Source: an uncultured Lachnospiraceae bacterium (GTDB taxonomy: Bacteria > Bacillota > Clostridia > Lachnospirales > Lachnospiraceae). From it: a stretch of 64,000 nucleotides of DNA. The DNA lies in NCBI GenBank assembly GCA_902793685.1, contig CADBEN010000003.1:1-64000 (forward strand). Reading direction: 5' to 3'. The notes beneath the pieces were generated by a model. The model was not told where the DNA came from and did no database searches. It saw only the letters and a program-made list of their open reading frames with translations. Position numbers and translations under genes: made by a program. This document shows, one piece after another, positions 44,516 to 51,849 of this stretch. The stretch's first letter is position 1. Each line of letters begins with the position of its first letter.

Positions 44516-45895
44516 ATGGCAGAACAGGCTGTAAAAGAAAACAAAATGGGGACGATGCCGGTGGGCCGGCTGCTGTTCTCCATGTCCGTGCCGATGATGA
44601 TCTCGATGATGGTCCAGGCGCTCTACAACATTGTCGACTCCATCTTCGTCTCGATGATCAGCGAGAACGCGCTGACCGCCGTCTCCCTGGCGTTCCCCAT
44701 CCAGACCCTGATGATCTCCTTCAGCGTGGGCACCGGCGTCGGAATCAACGCCTACCTGTCCCGCTCCCTGGGGCAGCGTGATTTTGACCGGGTCAACAAG
44801 AGCGCGGTCAACGGCATTTTCATAGAGCTCTGTCTCATGGCCGCCTTTTTCCTGATCGGCATGTTCCTGACCGTGCCTTTCTTCAACGCGCAGACGGACG
44901 ATGCCGACATCCTGGGCTACGGCTACATCTATCTCCGGATGGTCTGCTGCCTGTCCCTGGGGCTCTTCATGGAGGTCACCTTCGAGCGGCTTCTGCAGTC
45001 CACGGGCAAGACCTTCTACGCCATGGTCTCCCAGCTCTGCGGCGCCATCTTCAACATCGTCATGGACCCCATCCTGATCTTCGGCCTCTTCGGTATGCCG
45101 AAGCTGGGGATCGCCGGCGCGGCCCTGGCCACCGTCATGGGACAGCACCTGGCAGCCATCGTCGCCATTATCTTCAACCTGAAAAAGAACAACGAGATCA
45201 CCTTCCGGTTCAGGGGGTTCCGCCCGGATCCGCAGATCATCAAAGGGATCACCGCCATCGGCGCGCCGTCGGTCATCATGCAGGCCATCGGCTCCTTCAT
45301 GACCTACGGCATGAACCAGATCCTGATCGCCTTCACTCCCACGGCTACGGCAGTCTTCGGCATTTACTTCAAGATCAACAGCATCATCTTCATGCCGGTC
45401 TTCGGCCTGAACAACGGGGCGGTCCCGATCCTGGCTTACAATTACGGCGCCGGAAAGAAAAAGCGTGTCACCGACACCATGAAGCTTTCCTTCACGGCAG
45501 CCATCTGCATCATGACCATCGGCTTCCTGCTCTTTGAGCTGATCCCCCAGGTGTTCTTCTCCCTCTTCAACGCCTCGGACCATATGATGTCCATCGGCGC
45601 GCCGGCCTTCCGGATCATCGGCCTCTCCTTCCCGCTGGCGGGCTTCTGCATCTCCTGCGGTTCAGTCTTCCAGGCGATGGCACGGGGCGTCTACAGTATG
45701 ATCGTCTCCATCTGCCGCCAGCTGGTGGTGCTCCTGCCCTCAGCCTGGCTGCTTTCGAAGACCGGAGTCCTGAACATGGTCTGGTGGTCCTACCCCATCG
45801 CCGAGATCGCGTCCCTCGCTTTGTCCATCTTCTTCCTCCGGAAGCTGAACCGGGAGATCATCTCGAAGATCGGCTCCCGGGAGCCGCAGAACTGA
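44516..45895 (+). CDS. MATE-family multidrug/organic cation exporter
   Basis: A 459-residue membrane protein with about twelve spans in two related halves, exporting drugs or metabolites with sodium or protons. The first helix region reads PVGRLLFSMSVPMMISMMVQALYN, split over about 16-39, and is followed by IVDSIFVSMI and GVGINAYLSRSLGQ. The second half repeats PSVIMQAIGSF and YNYGAGKKKRV, typical of the NorM/DinF group. It is monocistronic, ended by a strong terminator. Substrate unknown. Confidence 0.94.
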   Translation: MAEQAVKENKMGTMPVGRLLFSMSVPMMISMMVQALYNIVDSIFVSMISENALTAVSLAFPIQTLMISFSVGTGVGINAYLSRSLGQRDFDRVNKSAVNGIFIELCLMAAFFLIGMFLTVPFFNAQTDDADILGYGYIYLRMVCCLSLGLFMEVTFERLLQSTGKTFYAMVSQLCGAIFNIVMDPILIFGLFGMPKLGIAGAALATVMGQHLAAIVAIIFNLKKNNEITFRFRGFRPDPQIIKGITAIGAPSVIMQAIGSFMTYGMNQILIAFTPTATAVFGIYFKINSIIFMPVFGLNNGAVPILAYNYGAGKKKRVTDTMKLSFTAAICIMTIGFLLFELIPQVFFSLFNASDHMMSIGAPAFRIIGLSFPLAGFCISCGSVFQAMARGVYSMIVSICRQLVVLLPSAWLLSKTGVLNMVWWSYPIAEIASLALSIFFLRKLNREIISKIGSREPQN

Positions 45896-45902
45896 ATATA
45901 AC

Positions 45903-45935
45903 GTAAAGCCCGCAAGGTCGTCTTGCGGGCTTTAC
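45903..45935. terminator. Strong 14-bp stem terminator after MATE gene
   Basis: GTAAAGCCCGCAAG-gtcgt-CTTGCGGGCTTTAC is perfectly paired and its CTTTAC arm provides the T-rich end. It may also serve the convergent GHMP kinase gene. Confidence 0.85.
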
Positions 45936-45996
45936 TGACTGTATAAAGAAAACAGGCGGTACCTCCGCCGGGTTGCGTTTTAAAGCGCAGATGAGC

Positions 45997-46992
45997 TTAC
46001 GGCAGTTCCCAGCTCTCGGGGTCGTAGAAGATGACCCTGGTGCCGCCGTTCTCGAATTCGAAGGGCACGAACAGCAGGTCCTCCAGCGCCTTCCGGACCG
46101 CCGGCTGGTTCTCCTCCTCCACATAGAACAGGAGGAATCCGCCGCCGCCCGCGCCGAGCAGCTTCCCGCCCAGAGCGCCGGCCTTGATGGCCTTCTCGTA
46201 GAGGGCGTCGATGGAATCCGTGGAGATCCGGCTGGTGATGCCCCGCTTAAGGCGCCAGGTATGGTCCAGAAGACGGCCGAACTCGCTGAGCTCCGTCTTT
46301 GAAGTCAGGATCCGCTCCGCCTCGTCCACGAGGGACAGCATCTCGAGAAGCTGGGCTGTCTTGTCTTTGATGGCTCTGCTGGTGGAGGTCTGGATGTCCG
46401 CCGAGAAGCGGGAGAAGCCCGTGAAGAACAGCAGAAGTTTTCTGTTCAGGGCTTTCTTCCGGTCCGGGGAAAGGATCAGCGGGCGCACGTCCCATCCGTC
46501 TCCTTTGAAATCGATCCGGTTGAAGCCGCCGTAGGCCGCCGCGATCTGGTCCTGAAGGCCGCCTGCCTCCTGACAGAGGACCCGCTCCAGATAGATCGCG
46601 TCCTCCGCGAGCTTCCTCTTGTCCGCGTATTTTCCCTTCAGCGCGTAGAATGCGTTCAGCATGCCCACCGCGAAGGAGGAACTGGTGCCGAGTCCGGAGC
46701 GCGCCGGCAGATCCGCCTCATAGGTCAGGCGGATCTCACGCATGTCGAGATACTTCATCGCCTCCCGGACTGCCGGGTGAACAATGTCGTTCACGTCCGT
46801 GACCCGCTCGATCTTCGAGTAGGAAAGCTCCGTGCTGTAATCGAAAAACCGGGGCAGATGGCGTACATTGACATAACAGTACTTGTCGAAGGTGGTGGAG
46901 ATCACCGCGCCGCCGTGCTCCTCATAAAACTGCGGCAGATCGGTGCCGCCCCCGAAAAACGACATCCGGAAGGGTGTCTGTGTAATTATCAT
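45997..46992 (-). CDS. GHMP-family sugar kinase (D-glycero-D-manno-heptose 7-phosphate kinase-like)
   Basis: A 331-residue small-molecule kinase. TPFRMSFFGGGTDLPQFYEE is the N-terminal signature of the HddA/DdhA branch. The P-loop PARSGLGTSSSFAVGML (about 96-112) and the C-terminal GGKLLGAGGGGFLLFY complete the GHMP set. Known relatives phosphorylate heptose 7-phosphate or fucose for nucleotide-sugar synthesis. It closes the rfb operon, but the usual heptose isomerase and phosphatase are not seen in the window, so the substrate is uncertain. Confidence 0.88.
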   Translation of the reverse strand: MIITQTPFRMSFFGGGTDLPQFYEEHGGAVISTTFDKYCYVNVRHLPRFFDYSTELSYSKIERVTDVNDIVHPAVREAMKYLDMREIRLTYEADLPARSGLGTSSSFAVGMLNAFYALKGKYADKRKLAEDAIYLERVLCQEAGGLQDQIAAAYGGFNRIDFKGDGWDVRPLILSPDRKKALNRKLLLFFTGFSRFSADIQTSTSRAIKDKTAQLLEMLSLVDEAERILTSKTELSEFGRLLDHTWRLKRGITSRISTDSIDALYEKAIKAGALGGKLLGAGGGGFLLFYVEEENQPAVRKALEDLLFVPFEFENGGTRVIFYDPESWELP

Positions 46993-47020
46993 AGCCTTGC
47001 GTTCCTTTCATCCCGCGCGG

Positions 47021-47080
47021 TGTGTTCCTTGCCCACGCGGTGTGTTCCTTGCCTGCGCGGTGTGTTCCTTGCCTGCGCGG
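47021..47080. repeat. Three tandem 20-bp repeats upstream of the GHMP kinase
   Basis: TGTGTTCCTTGCCTGCGCGG is present three times (first copy with two changes), preceded by a degenerate fourth. It occupies the gap between rfbH and the kinase, and contains no obvious promoter. Confidence 0.9.
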
Positions 47081-47105
47081 TGCGTGAAGCACTTGTGCCA
47101 GCTCT

Positions 47106-48446
47106 TTACAGTCCGATGCCTGCGCGGATGGTCTCCACCATGTAGTCGATCATCTCGTCCGTCATTCCCGGGTACACACCGACCCAGAAGGTGTCCTTCA
47201 TGATCCGGTCGGTGACCTCCAGGGAACCGGAGATCCGGTAGCCGGTGTTCTCCGCGCGCATCTGGTCAAAGCAGGGATGCTTTGTCAGATTTCCCGCGAA
47301 AAGCATGCGGGTCTGGACGCCGCTTCCTTCGATATGCTGCACCAGGGAATAGCGGTCCACGCCCGGGCGGCAGGTGATCAGGAAGCCGAACCAGCTGGGA
47401 TCCGATGCCGGACAGGCCTCCGGAAGGATCAGTCTGTCCTCCGTTCCCGCCAGCGCTGCCTCCAGCCGGGCAAAATTGTGCTTTCTCCGCTCCACGAAGG
47501 AGGGGAACTTGTCCAGCTGGGCGCAGCCGATGCTGGCCTGCATGTCCGTGGCCTTCAGATTGTAGCCGAAGTGGGAATAGACATACTTGTGGTCGTATCC
47601 CTTCGGGAGTTCTCCGTACTGGCCGTCGAAGCGGTGTCCGCAGAGATTGTCCCTTCCGGAGGGGCAGCAGCAGTCCCGGCCCCAGTCCCGGAAGGAGCGG
47701 ACGATACGGTGCAGCAGCGGGTTCCGTGTGTATACCGCGCCGCCCTCCCCCATGGTCATATGGTGAGGCGGGTAGAAGCTGGAGGTGCCGATATCGCCCA
47801 CCGTGCCGGTGAAATAAGTCTTCCCGTCCAGCGTATAGGTGCTTCCCAGAGCGTCGCAGTTGTCCTCCACAAGCCACAGCTTATGGGCATCGCAGAAGGC
47901 CTTCACGGCCGCAAGATCAAAGGGATTCCCCAGGGTATGGGCCAGCATCACGGCTTTCGTCTTCTCCGAAAGCGCGCCTTCCAGCTTCGTGACGTCGATG
48001 TTGTACTGGGGAATGGTCACATCCACGAAGACCGGGACGGCGCCGTACTGGATCATGGGCGTCACCGTGGTGGGGAATCCGCAGGCCACCGTGATGACCT
48101 CGTCCCCGGGACGGATCTGCCGCTCTTTTAAAAGAGGGCTGGTCAGCGCCATGAAGCCCAGAAGATTCGCGCTGGAGCCGGAGTTCACCAGGGACACAAA
48201 GGGCACGCCCAGGTACTCCCCGAGCTTCTTTTCAAACTGATCAGTCCAGCGCCCGCTGGTCAGCCAGAACTCCAGGGCACTGTCCACCAGGTTCACCATC
48301 TCGTCGTGGTCGTAGACCCGGGACGCGTAGTTGATCCGGTCTCCCGGCTGAAACGGTTTTTTCCGGTTGTGGAAGCGGTCGCAGTAAGCGCTGACGGCTT
48401 CCAGGATCTCCTGTCTCGCCTCCGCTTCCGTTCTGTTCTCAAACAT
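47106..48446 (-). CDS. rfbH: CDP-4-keto-6-deoxy-D-glucose 3-dehydrase (RfbH/E1)
   Basis: PMP-dependent, [2Fe-2S] enzyme removing the C3 hydroxyl in 3,6-dideoxyhexose synthesis. It is 446 residues. It belongs to the DegT/StrS fold, but the usual PLP lysine is replaced: FYPPHHMTMGEGGAV shows His at that place, the hallmark of this enzyme. The cluster cysteines fit C...C-x-C-x7-C in DNCDAL and RDCCCPSGRDNLCG. An extra Cys replaces the common Trp between the first two of that group. The start is the ATG after AGGAGG. Confidence 0.94.
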   Translation of the reverse strand: MFENRTEAEARQEILEAVSAYCDRFHNRKKPFQPGDRINYASRVYDHDEMVNLVDSALEFWLTSGRWTDQFEKKLGEYLGVPFVSLVNSGSSANLLGFMALTSPLLKERQIRPGDEVITVACGFPTTVTPMIQYGAVPVFVDVTIPQYNIDVTKLEGALSEKTKAVMLAHTLGNPFDLAAVKAFCDAHKLWLVEDNCDALGSTYTLDGKTYFTGTVGDIGTSSFYPPHHMTMGEGGAVYTRNPLLHRIVRSFRDWGRDCCCPSGRDNLCGHRFDGQYGELPKGYDHKYVYSHFGYNLKATDMQASIGCAQLDKFPSFVERRKHNFARLEAALAGTEDRLILPEACPASDPSWFGFLITCRPGVDRYSLVQHIEGSGVQTRMLFAGNLTKHPCFDQMRAENTGYRISGSLEVTDRIMKDTFWVGVYPGMTDEMIDYMVETIRAGIGL

Positions 48447-48480
48447 CTTTCTTCCTCCTGTCAGATATCCGGGCCTGTTT

Positions 48481-49521
48481 TCAGAAGAACGCCCGGATCT
48501 GCCGGTCCGTGATCTCCTGCATTTCTTCTCCCGCAAGGTAAGCCTTCGACCACTCCGCAGTCTTCCGCACGGCTTCCCCGATATTCCATTTCGGCTCCCA
48601 GCCGAAGGTGTTTTTAAGCTTTGTGCAGTCCAGCTTCAGGAAGCCCGCCTCGTGGGGACCGCCGTCCGGATGCACTTCATAGCGGAAGCCTTCCCCCCAG
48701 GCATCGGCGAAAAGCTGTGTCAGTTCGCCGGTCCGGACACAGTCGGAAAGATCCGGTCCCACATTGTAGGAGCCTGCGAGGCTTCCGTCTTTATACTGCC
48801 GTTCCAGGATCATGAGATAGACCGCCACCGGCTCCAGCACATGCTGGAAGGGGCGGACGGAATCCGGATTCCTGAGCACTACCGGGACACCCTTCGCCGC
48901 CGCGCGGACACAGTCGGGGATGATGCGGTCGGCCGCGAAATCTCCGCCGCCGATCACATTGCCCGCCCGGGCCGTACTCACCGCAATGCGGCCGTCCGGG
49001 AGGAAGGACCGTTTGTAGCTGTGGGTCACCAGCTCGGAACAGGACTTGGAGTTCGAGTAGGGATCATAGCCGTCCAGATAGTCCGTCTCCACAAATCCCT
49101 TCTCCAGCTCCCGGTTGTCATAGACCTTGTCGGTGGTGACGTTCAGGAAGGAGCGGACGCTGTCGGAAAGCCGAAGGCATTCCATCACGTTCACCGTTCC
49201 CATGACGTTCGTCTCATAGGTATAGACCGGTTCCTTGTAAGAGGTGCGGACGATCGGCTGGGCCGCCATGTGGATCACAAACTCCGGCTTTGCCTCATCG
49301 AAGACCTTCTTCAGTCCGGGCAGGTCCCGGATATCCCCGATCACGGAGTGCATCCGGTCCTCCAGCCCGAGGACAGAAAAGAGCGCCGGGTCTGTGGGAG
49401 GCTCCAGCGCGAAACCGGTCACATCCGCGCCGGCCAGCGTCAGGGCTTCACAGAGCCATGCTCCCTTGAAGCCTGTGTGGCCGGTCACGAGGATCCTGCG
49501 GTTTTTCCAGAAATCAAGCAT
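48481..49521 (-). CDS. rfbG: CDP-glucose 4,6-dehydratase
   Basis: Short-chain dehydrogenase-type enzyme converting CDP-glucose to CDP-4-keto-6-deoxyglucose with tightly bound NAD. It is 346 residues. The Rossmann loop is VTGHTGFKGAWLCE (about 12-25). The catalytic triad region is NVTTDKVYDN and DPYSNSKSCSE (Tyr/Lys). FQHVLEPVAVYL is typical for this sub-family. It lies 3 bp after rfbF and 34 bp before rfbH, in pathway order. Confidence 0.95.
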   Translation of the reverse strand: MLDFWKNRRILVTGHTGFKGAWLCEALTLAGADVTGFALEPPTDPALFSVLGLEDRMHSVIGDIRDLPGLKKVFDEAKPEFVIHMAAQPIVRTSYKEPVYTYETNVMGTVNVMECLRLSDSVRSFLNVTTDKVYDNRELEKGFVETDYLDGYDPYSNSKSCSELVTHSYKRSFLPDGRIAVSTARAGNVIGGGDFAADRIIPDCVRAAAKGVPVVLRNPDSVRPFQHVLEPVAVYLMILERQYKDGSLAGSYNVGPDLSDCVRTGELTQLFADAWGEGFRYEVHPDGGPHEAGFLKLDCTKLKNTFGWEPKWNIGEAVRKTAEWSKAYLAGEEMQEITDRQIRAFF

Positions 49522-49524
49522 ACT

Positions 49525-50295
49525 TCACCATACCTTCCAGGGCGCTGCCCCGCTCTGCCAGAGATCTTCCAGCTTCTTCTTCTCCCGCTGGGTATCCATG
49601 CACTGCCAGAAGTCCCGGTGATAGAAGCCCATCAGCTCACCGTCCGCGGACAGCTGCTGCAGCGGCTCCTTCTCCAGCACCGTGGTATCGTCCTTTAAAT
49701 AGTCGAAAATTCCGGGATTGAAGACCATGAACCCACCGTTGATCAGGGTACCGTCGCTGTCGTCCTTCTCCCGGAAGGAACGGATGCGTCCTTCCTCCGT
49801 CACGTCAAGAACGCCCTTCGCCTGGCCGATGTTGACCATGGTAAGCGTGGCGATCTTTCCGTGCTTTTTGTGAAAATCGAGAAGCGCGTTCAGATCCACA
49901 TTGGATACGCCGTCGCCGTAGGTCAGCATGAAGGGCTCGTTGTCCGTATACTCCCGGATGCGGCGCACACGTCCGCCGGTCATGGTGTTCAGTCCGGTGT
50001 CCACCAGCGTCACCCGCCATGGCTCTGCGTGTTTCCTGTGGACCTCCATGGAATTGTTCTGAAGGTCAAAGGTCACGTCCGAGGTATGCAGGAAGTAGTC
50101 CGCAAAGTATTCCTTGACCACGAACTGCTTATAGCCCAGACAGATCACGAAATCATGGAATCCGAAGGCGGAATAGTATTTCATGATGTGCCACAGGATG
50201 GGCTGTTCCCCGATCTCGATCATGGGCTTCGGTTTCAGATGGCTTTCTTCGGCGATCCGTGTGCCGAATCCGCCCGCCAGAATCACAACCTTCAT
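49525..50295 (-). CDS. rfbF: Glucose-1-phosphate cytidylyltransferase
   Basis: Makes CDP-glucose from glucose 1-phosphate and CTP, the first step of the CDP-deoxyhexose branch. It is 256 residues. The nucleotide loop is LAGGFGTRI (about 6-14) with KPKPMIEIGEQPILWHIMKY (about 21-40). YGDGVSNVDL gives the metal-binding Asp, and GLNTMTGGRVRRI separates it from UDP- and dTDP-forming relatives. The start follows AAGGAG. It heads the operon rfbF-rfbG-rfbH-kinase, 22 bp after the M20 gene. Confidence 0.95.
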   Translation of the reverse strand: MKVVILAGGFGTRIAEESHLKPKPMIEIGEQPILWHIMKYYSAFGFHDFVICLGYKQFVVKEYFADYFLHTSDVTFDLQNNSMEVHRKHAEPWRVTLVDTGLNTMTGGRVRRIREYTDNEPFMLTYGDGVSNVDLNALLDFHKKHGKIATLTMVNIGQAKGVLDVTEEGRIRSFREKDDSDGTLINGGFMVFNPGIFDYLKDDTTVLEKEPLQQLSADGELMGFYHRDFWQCMDTQREKKKLEDLWQSGAAPWKVW

Positions 50296-50317
50296 GGTTT
50301 TCTCCTTAATTGTTATT

Positions 50318-51487
50318 TCAGGAATCAATGGCCATCTGTGCCAGGAGCGCCGCGCCCTTCCACAGGACATTCTCATCCGGCGCGTAGTGGCTGGAATGCA
50401 GCGGCCACACGGTCTCGCCTTCCGGCGTCGTCCCAAGCCAGCCGAAGGCGCCGGGCTTCTCCGCGACGTAGAACGCGAAATCCTCCGCCGTCATGGACGG
50501 ATACCGGGGCACCACGACGCTCTTCGCGCCGAACAGCTTCGCGTAGGTCTTCCGCATGAATGCCGCGTTGGCCTCGTGGTTCTGAAGGGAACAGTAGCCG
50601 TGCTCGTAGGTCAGCTTTCCCTCGCAGCCCAGGGCCCTGCACACACCGTCCAGGGCTTCCCCGATCCGGCGCTCCACCATCTTCCGGACGTCGGGATCAT
50701 AGGTCCGCACCGTGCCCTCCATGTCGCAGCTTCCGGGCACCACATTGTAGCGCTCTCCTGCGCGGAACAGGCCGACGGTGATGACTGCGGACTTCAGGGG
50801 ATCGGTGTTGCGGCTGACGATGGTCTGCAGGACCTGAAGGAACTGGGTCCCGGCCACCAGGGCGTCTCTTCCCTGGTCCGGCTGGGCGCCGTGGCTGGAG
50901 GCCCCTTCGATATGGGCGAACCAGTGGTCCGAGGACGCCATCATCTGATCGTCGCGGACGCCGAGGACGCCGCTGGGCAGGTTCGGCCAGACGTGGAGAC
51001 CATAGACCGCGTCCACATTCTCCAGGGCGCCGCCGGCGATCATGGTCCGGGAGCCTCCGGTGGGCGCTTTTTCCTCCGAGGGCTGGAAGATAAGGCGCAC
51101 GGTGCCCTTCAGTTCCCCCTGGGAGAGGCGGAGGAGCCGCGCCGCCCCGAGAAGCATGGTGATGTGATTGTCATGTCCGCAGGCATGCATGATCCCCGGA
51201 TTCACGGAGGCACAGGGAAGGCCCGTGCTCTCAGTGACGGAAAGGGCGTCCATGTCCGCCCGGAGGGCGATGGTCTTTCCCGGCTTCGCCCCCTGTATCT
51301 CCGCGAGGACGCCGTTTGTCCCGTTCACACCGGTGCGGATATTGTAACCGCCGATGCTTTCCAGCTCCTTTACGACGCGCGCCGCCGTCTCCTTCTCGTT
51401 TCCGGAGGTCTCCGGGTGCGCGTGAAAATCTCTCCGGAGTTCAACAAGATGCGGCTGCAGTTCTTCTGCTGCTTTCCGAACGTCCAT
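50318..51487 (-). CDS. M20-family amidohydrolase (N-acyl amino acid / hippurate hydrolase type)
   Basis: Di-zinc hydrolase of 389 residues that removes acyl groups from amino acids or peptides. Metal ligands are in HACGHDNHITM (about 93-103), PSEEKAPTGG (catalytic Glu about 130) and the C-terminal HSSHYAPDE. HGAQPDQGRDAL is the dimerisation-domain His region. The start is the ATG after GAAAGGAAG. It sits directly upstream of rfbF on the same strand, but a functional link to the sugar genes is not evident. Confidence 0.93.
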   Translation of the reverse strand: MDVRKAAEELQPHLVELRRDFHAHPETSGNEKETAARVVKELESIGGYNIRTGVNGTNGVLAEIQGAKPGKTIALRADMDALSVTESTGLPCASVNPGIMHACGHDNHITMLLGAARLLRLSQGELKGTVRLIFQPSEEKAPTGGSRTMIAGGALENVDAVYGLHVWPNLPSGVLGVRDDQMMASSDHWFAHIEGASSHGAQPDQGRDALVAGTQFLQVLQTIVSRNTDPLKSAVITVGLFRAGERYNVVPGSCDMEGTVRTYDPDVRKMVERRIGEALDGVCRALGCEGKLTYEHGYCSLQNHEANAAFMRKTYAKLFGAKSVVVPRYPSMTAEDFAFYVAEKPGAFGWLGTTPEGETVWPLHSSHYAPDENVLWKGAALLAQMAIDS

Positions 51488-51849
51488 GTTTCTTCCTTTC
51501 CTTCCGGTCCTTTCGGGACAGGGCTTCATATCAGTTTCAAATCCTGTGCGCCGCACAAGGTCCGGCGCAGGACAACATATTCTTCCCTATTTTATCACAG
51601 CTGTGCAAGGATTGGGGAACTTTCGGCGCCCTTCCCGGACAGACCGGCGGTTTTTCTGTCCGCAGGTTTCTGTTATACTAACTGACAGCGGGACCGCATC
51701 AGAAGCCGGCGCTTGCACTCTGCTTCGGTCCGAGTCCCGCCTGTGCATTTTCAGAGAAGTATTTTCAGCGAAACATTTTCAACGAAGCATTTTCAGAGAA
51801 GTATTTTCACCGAAGCGTTTTTCACCTTGCTTCAGAAAGAGGTTTTCAT
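51488..51849. promoter_or_regulatory. 362-bp divergent region with promoter and leader of the GTPase-RNase gene
   Basis: An extended -10 (TGtTATACT, box at 51674-51679) predicts a transcript starting near 51687, giving a ~160-nt leader. The leader can form a stem GCGGGAC (51688-51694) with GTCCCGC (51734-51740), then five 14-bp repeats, then the ribosome-binding site AAAGAGG (51836-51842). On the minus strand, a TAAAAT near 51594 may serve the M20 gene. No gene in between. Confidence 0.55.
51747..51816. repeat. Five tandem 14-bp repeats in the leader
   Basis: ATTTTCAGAGAAGT-type units at 51747, 51761, 51775, 51789 and 51803; units 1 and 4 are identical, others differ at two to four positions. 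The period is not a multiple of three, so it is not a coding repeat. Confidence 0.92.
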
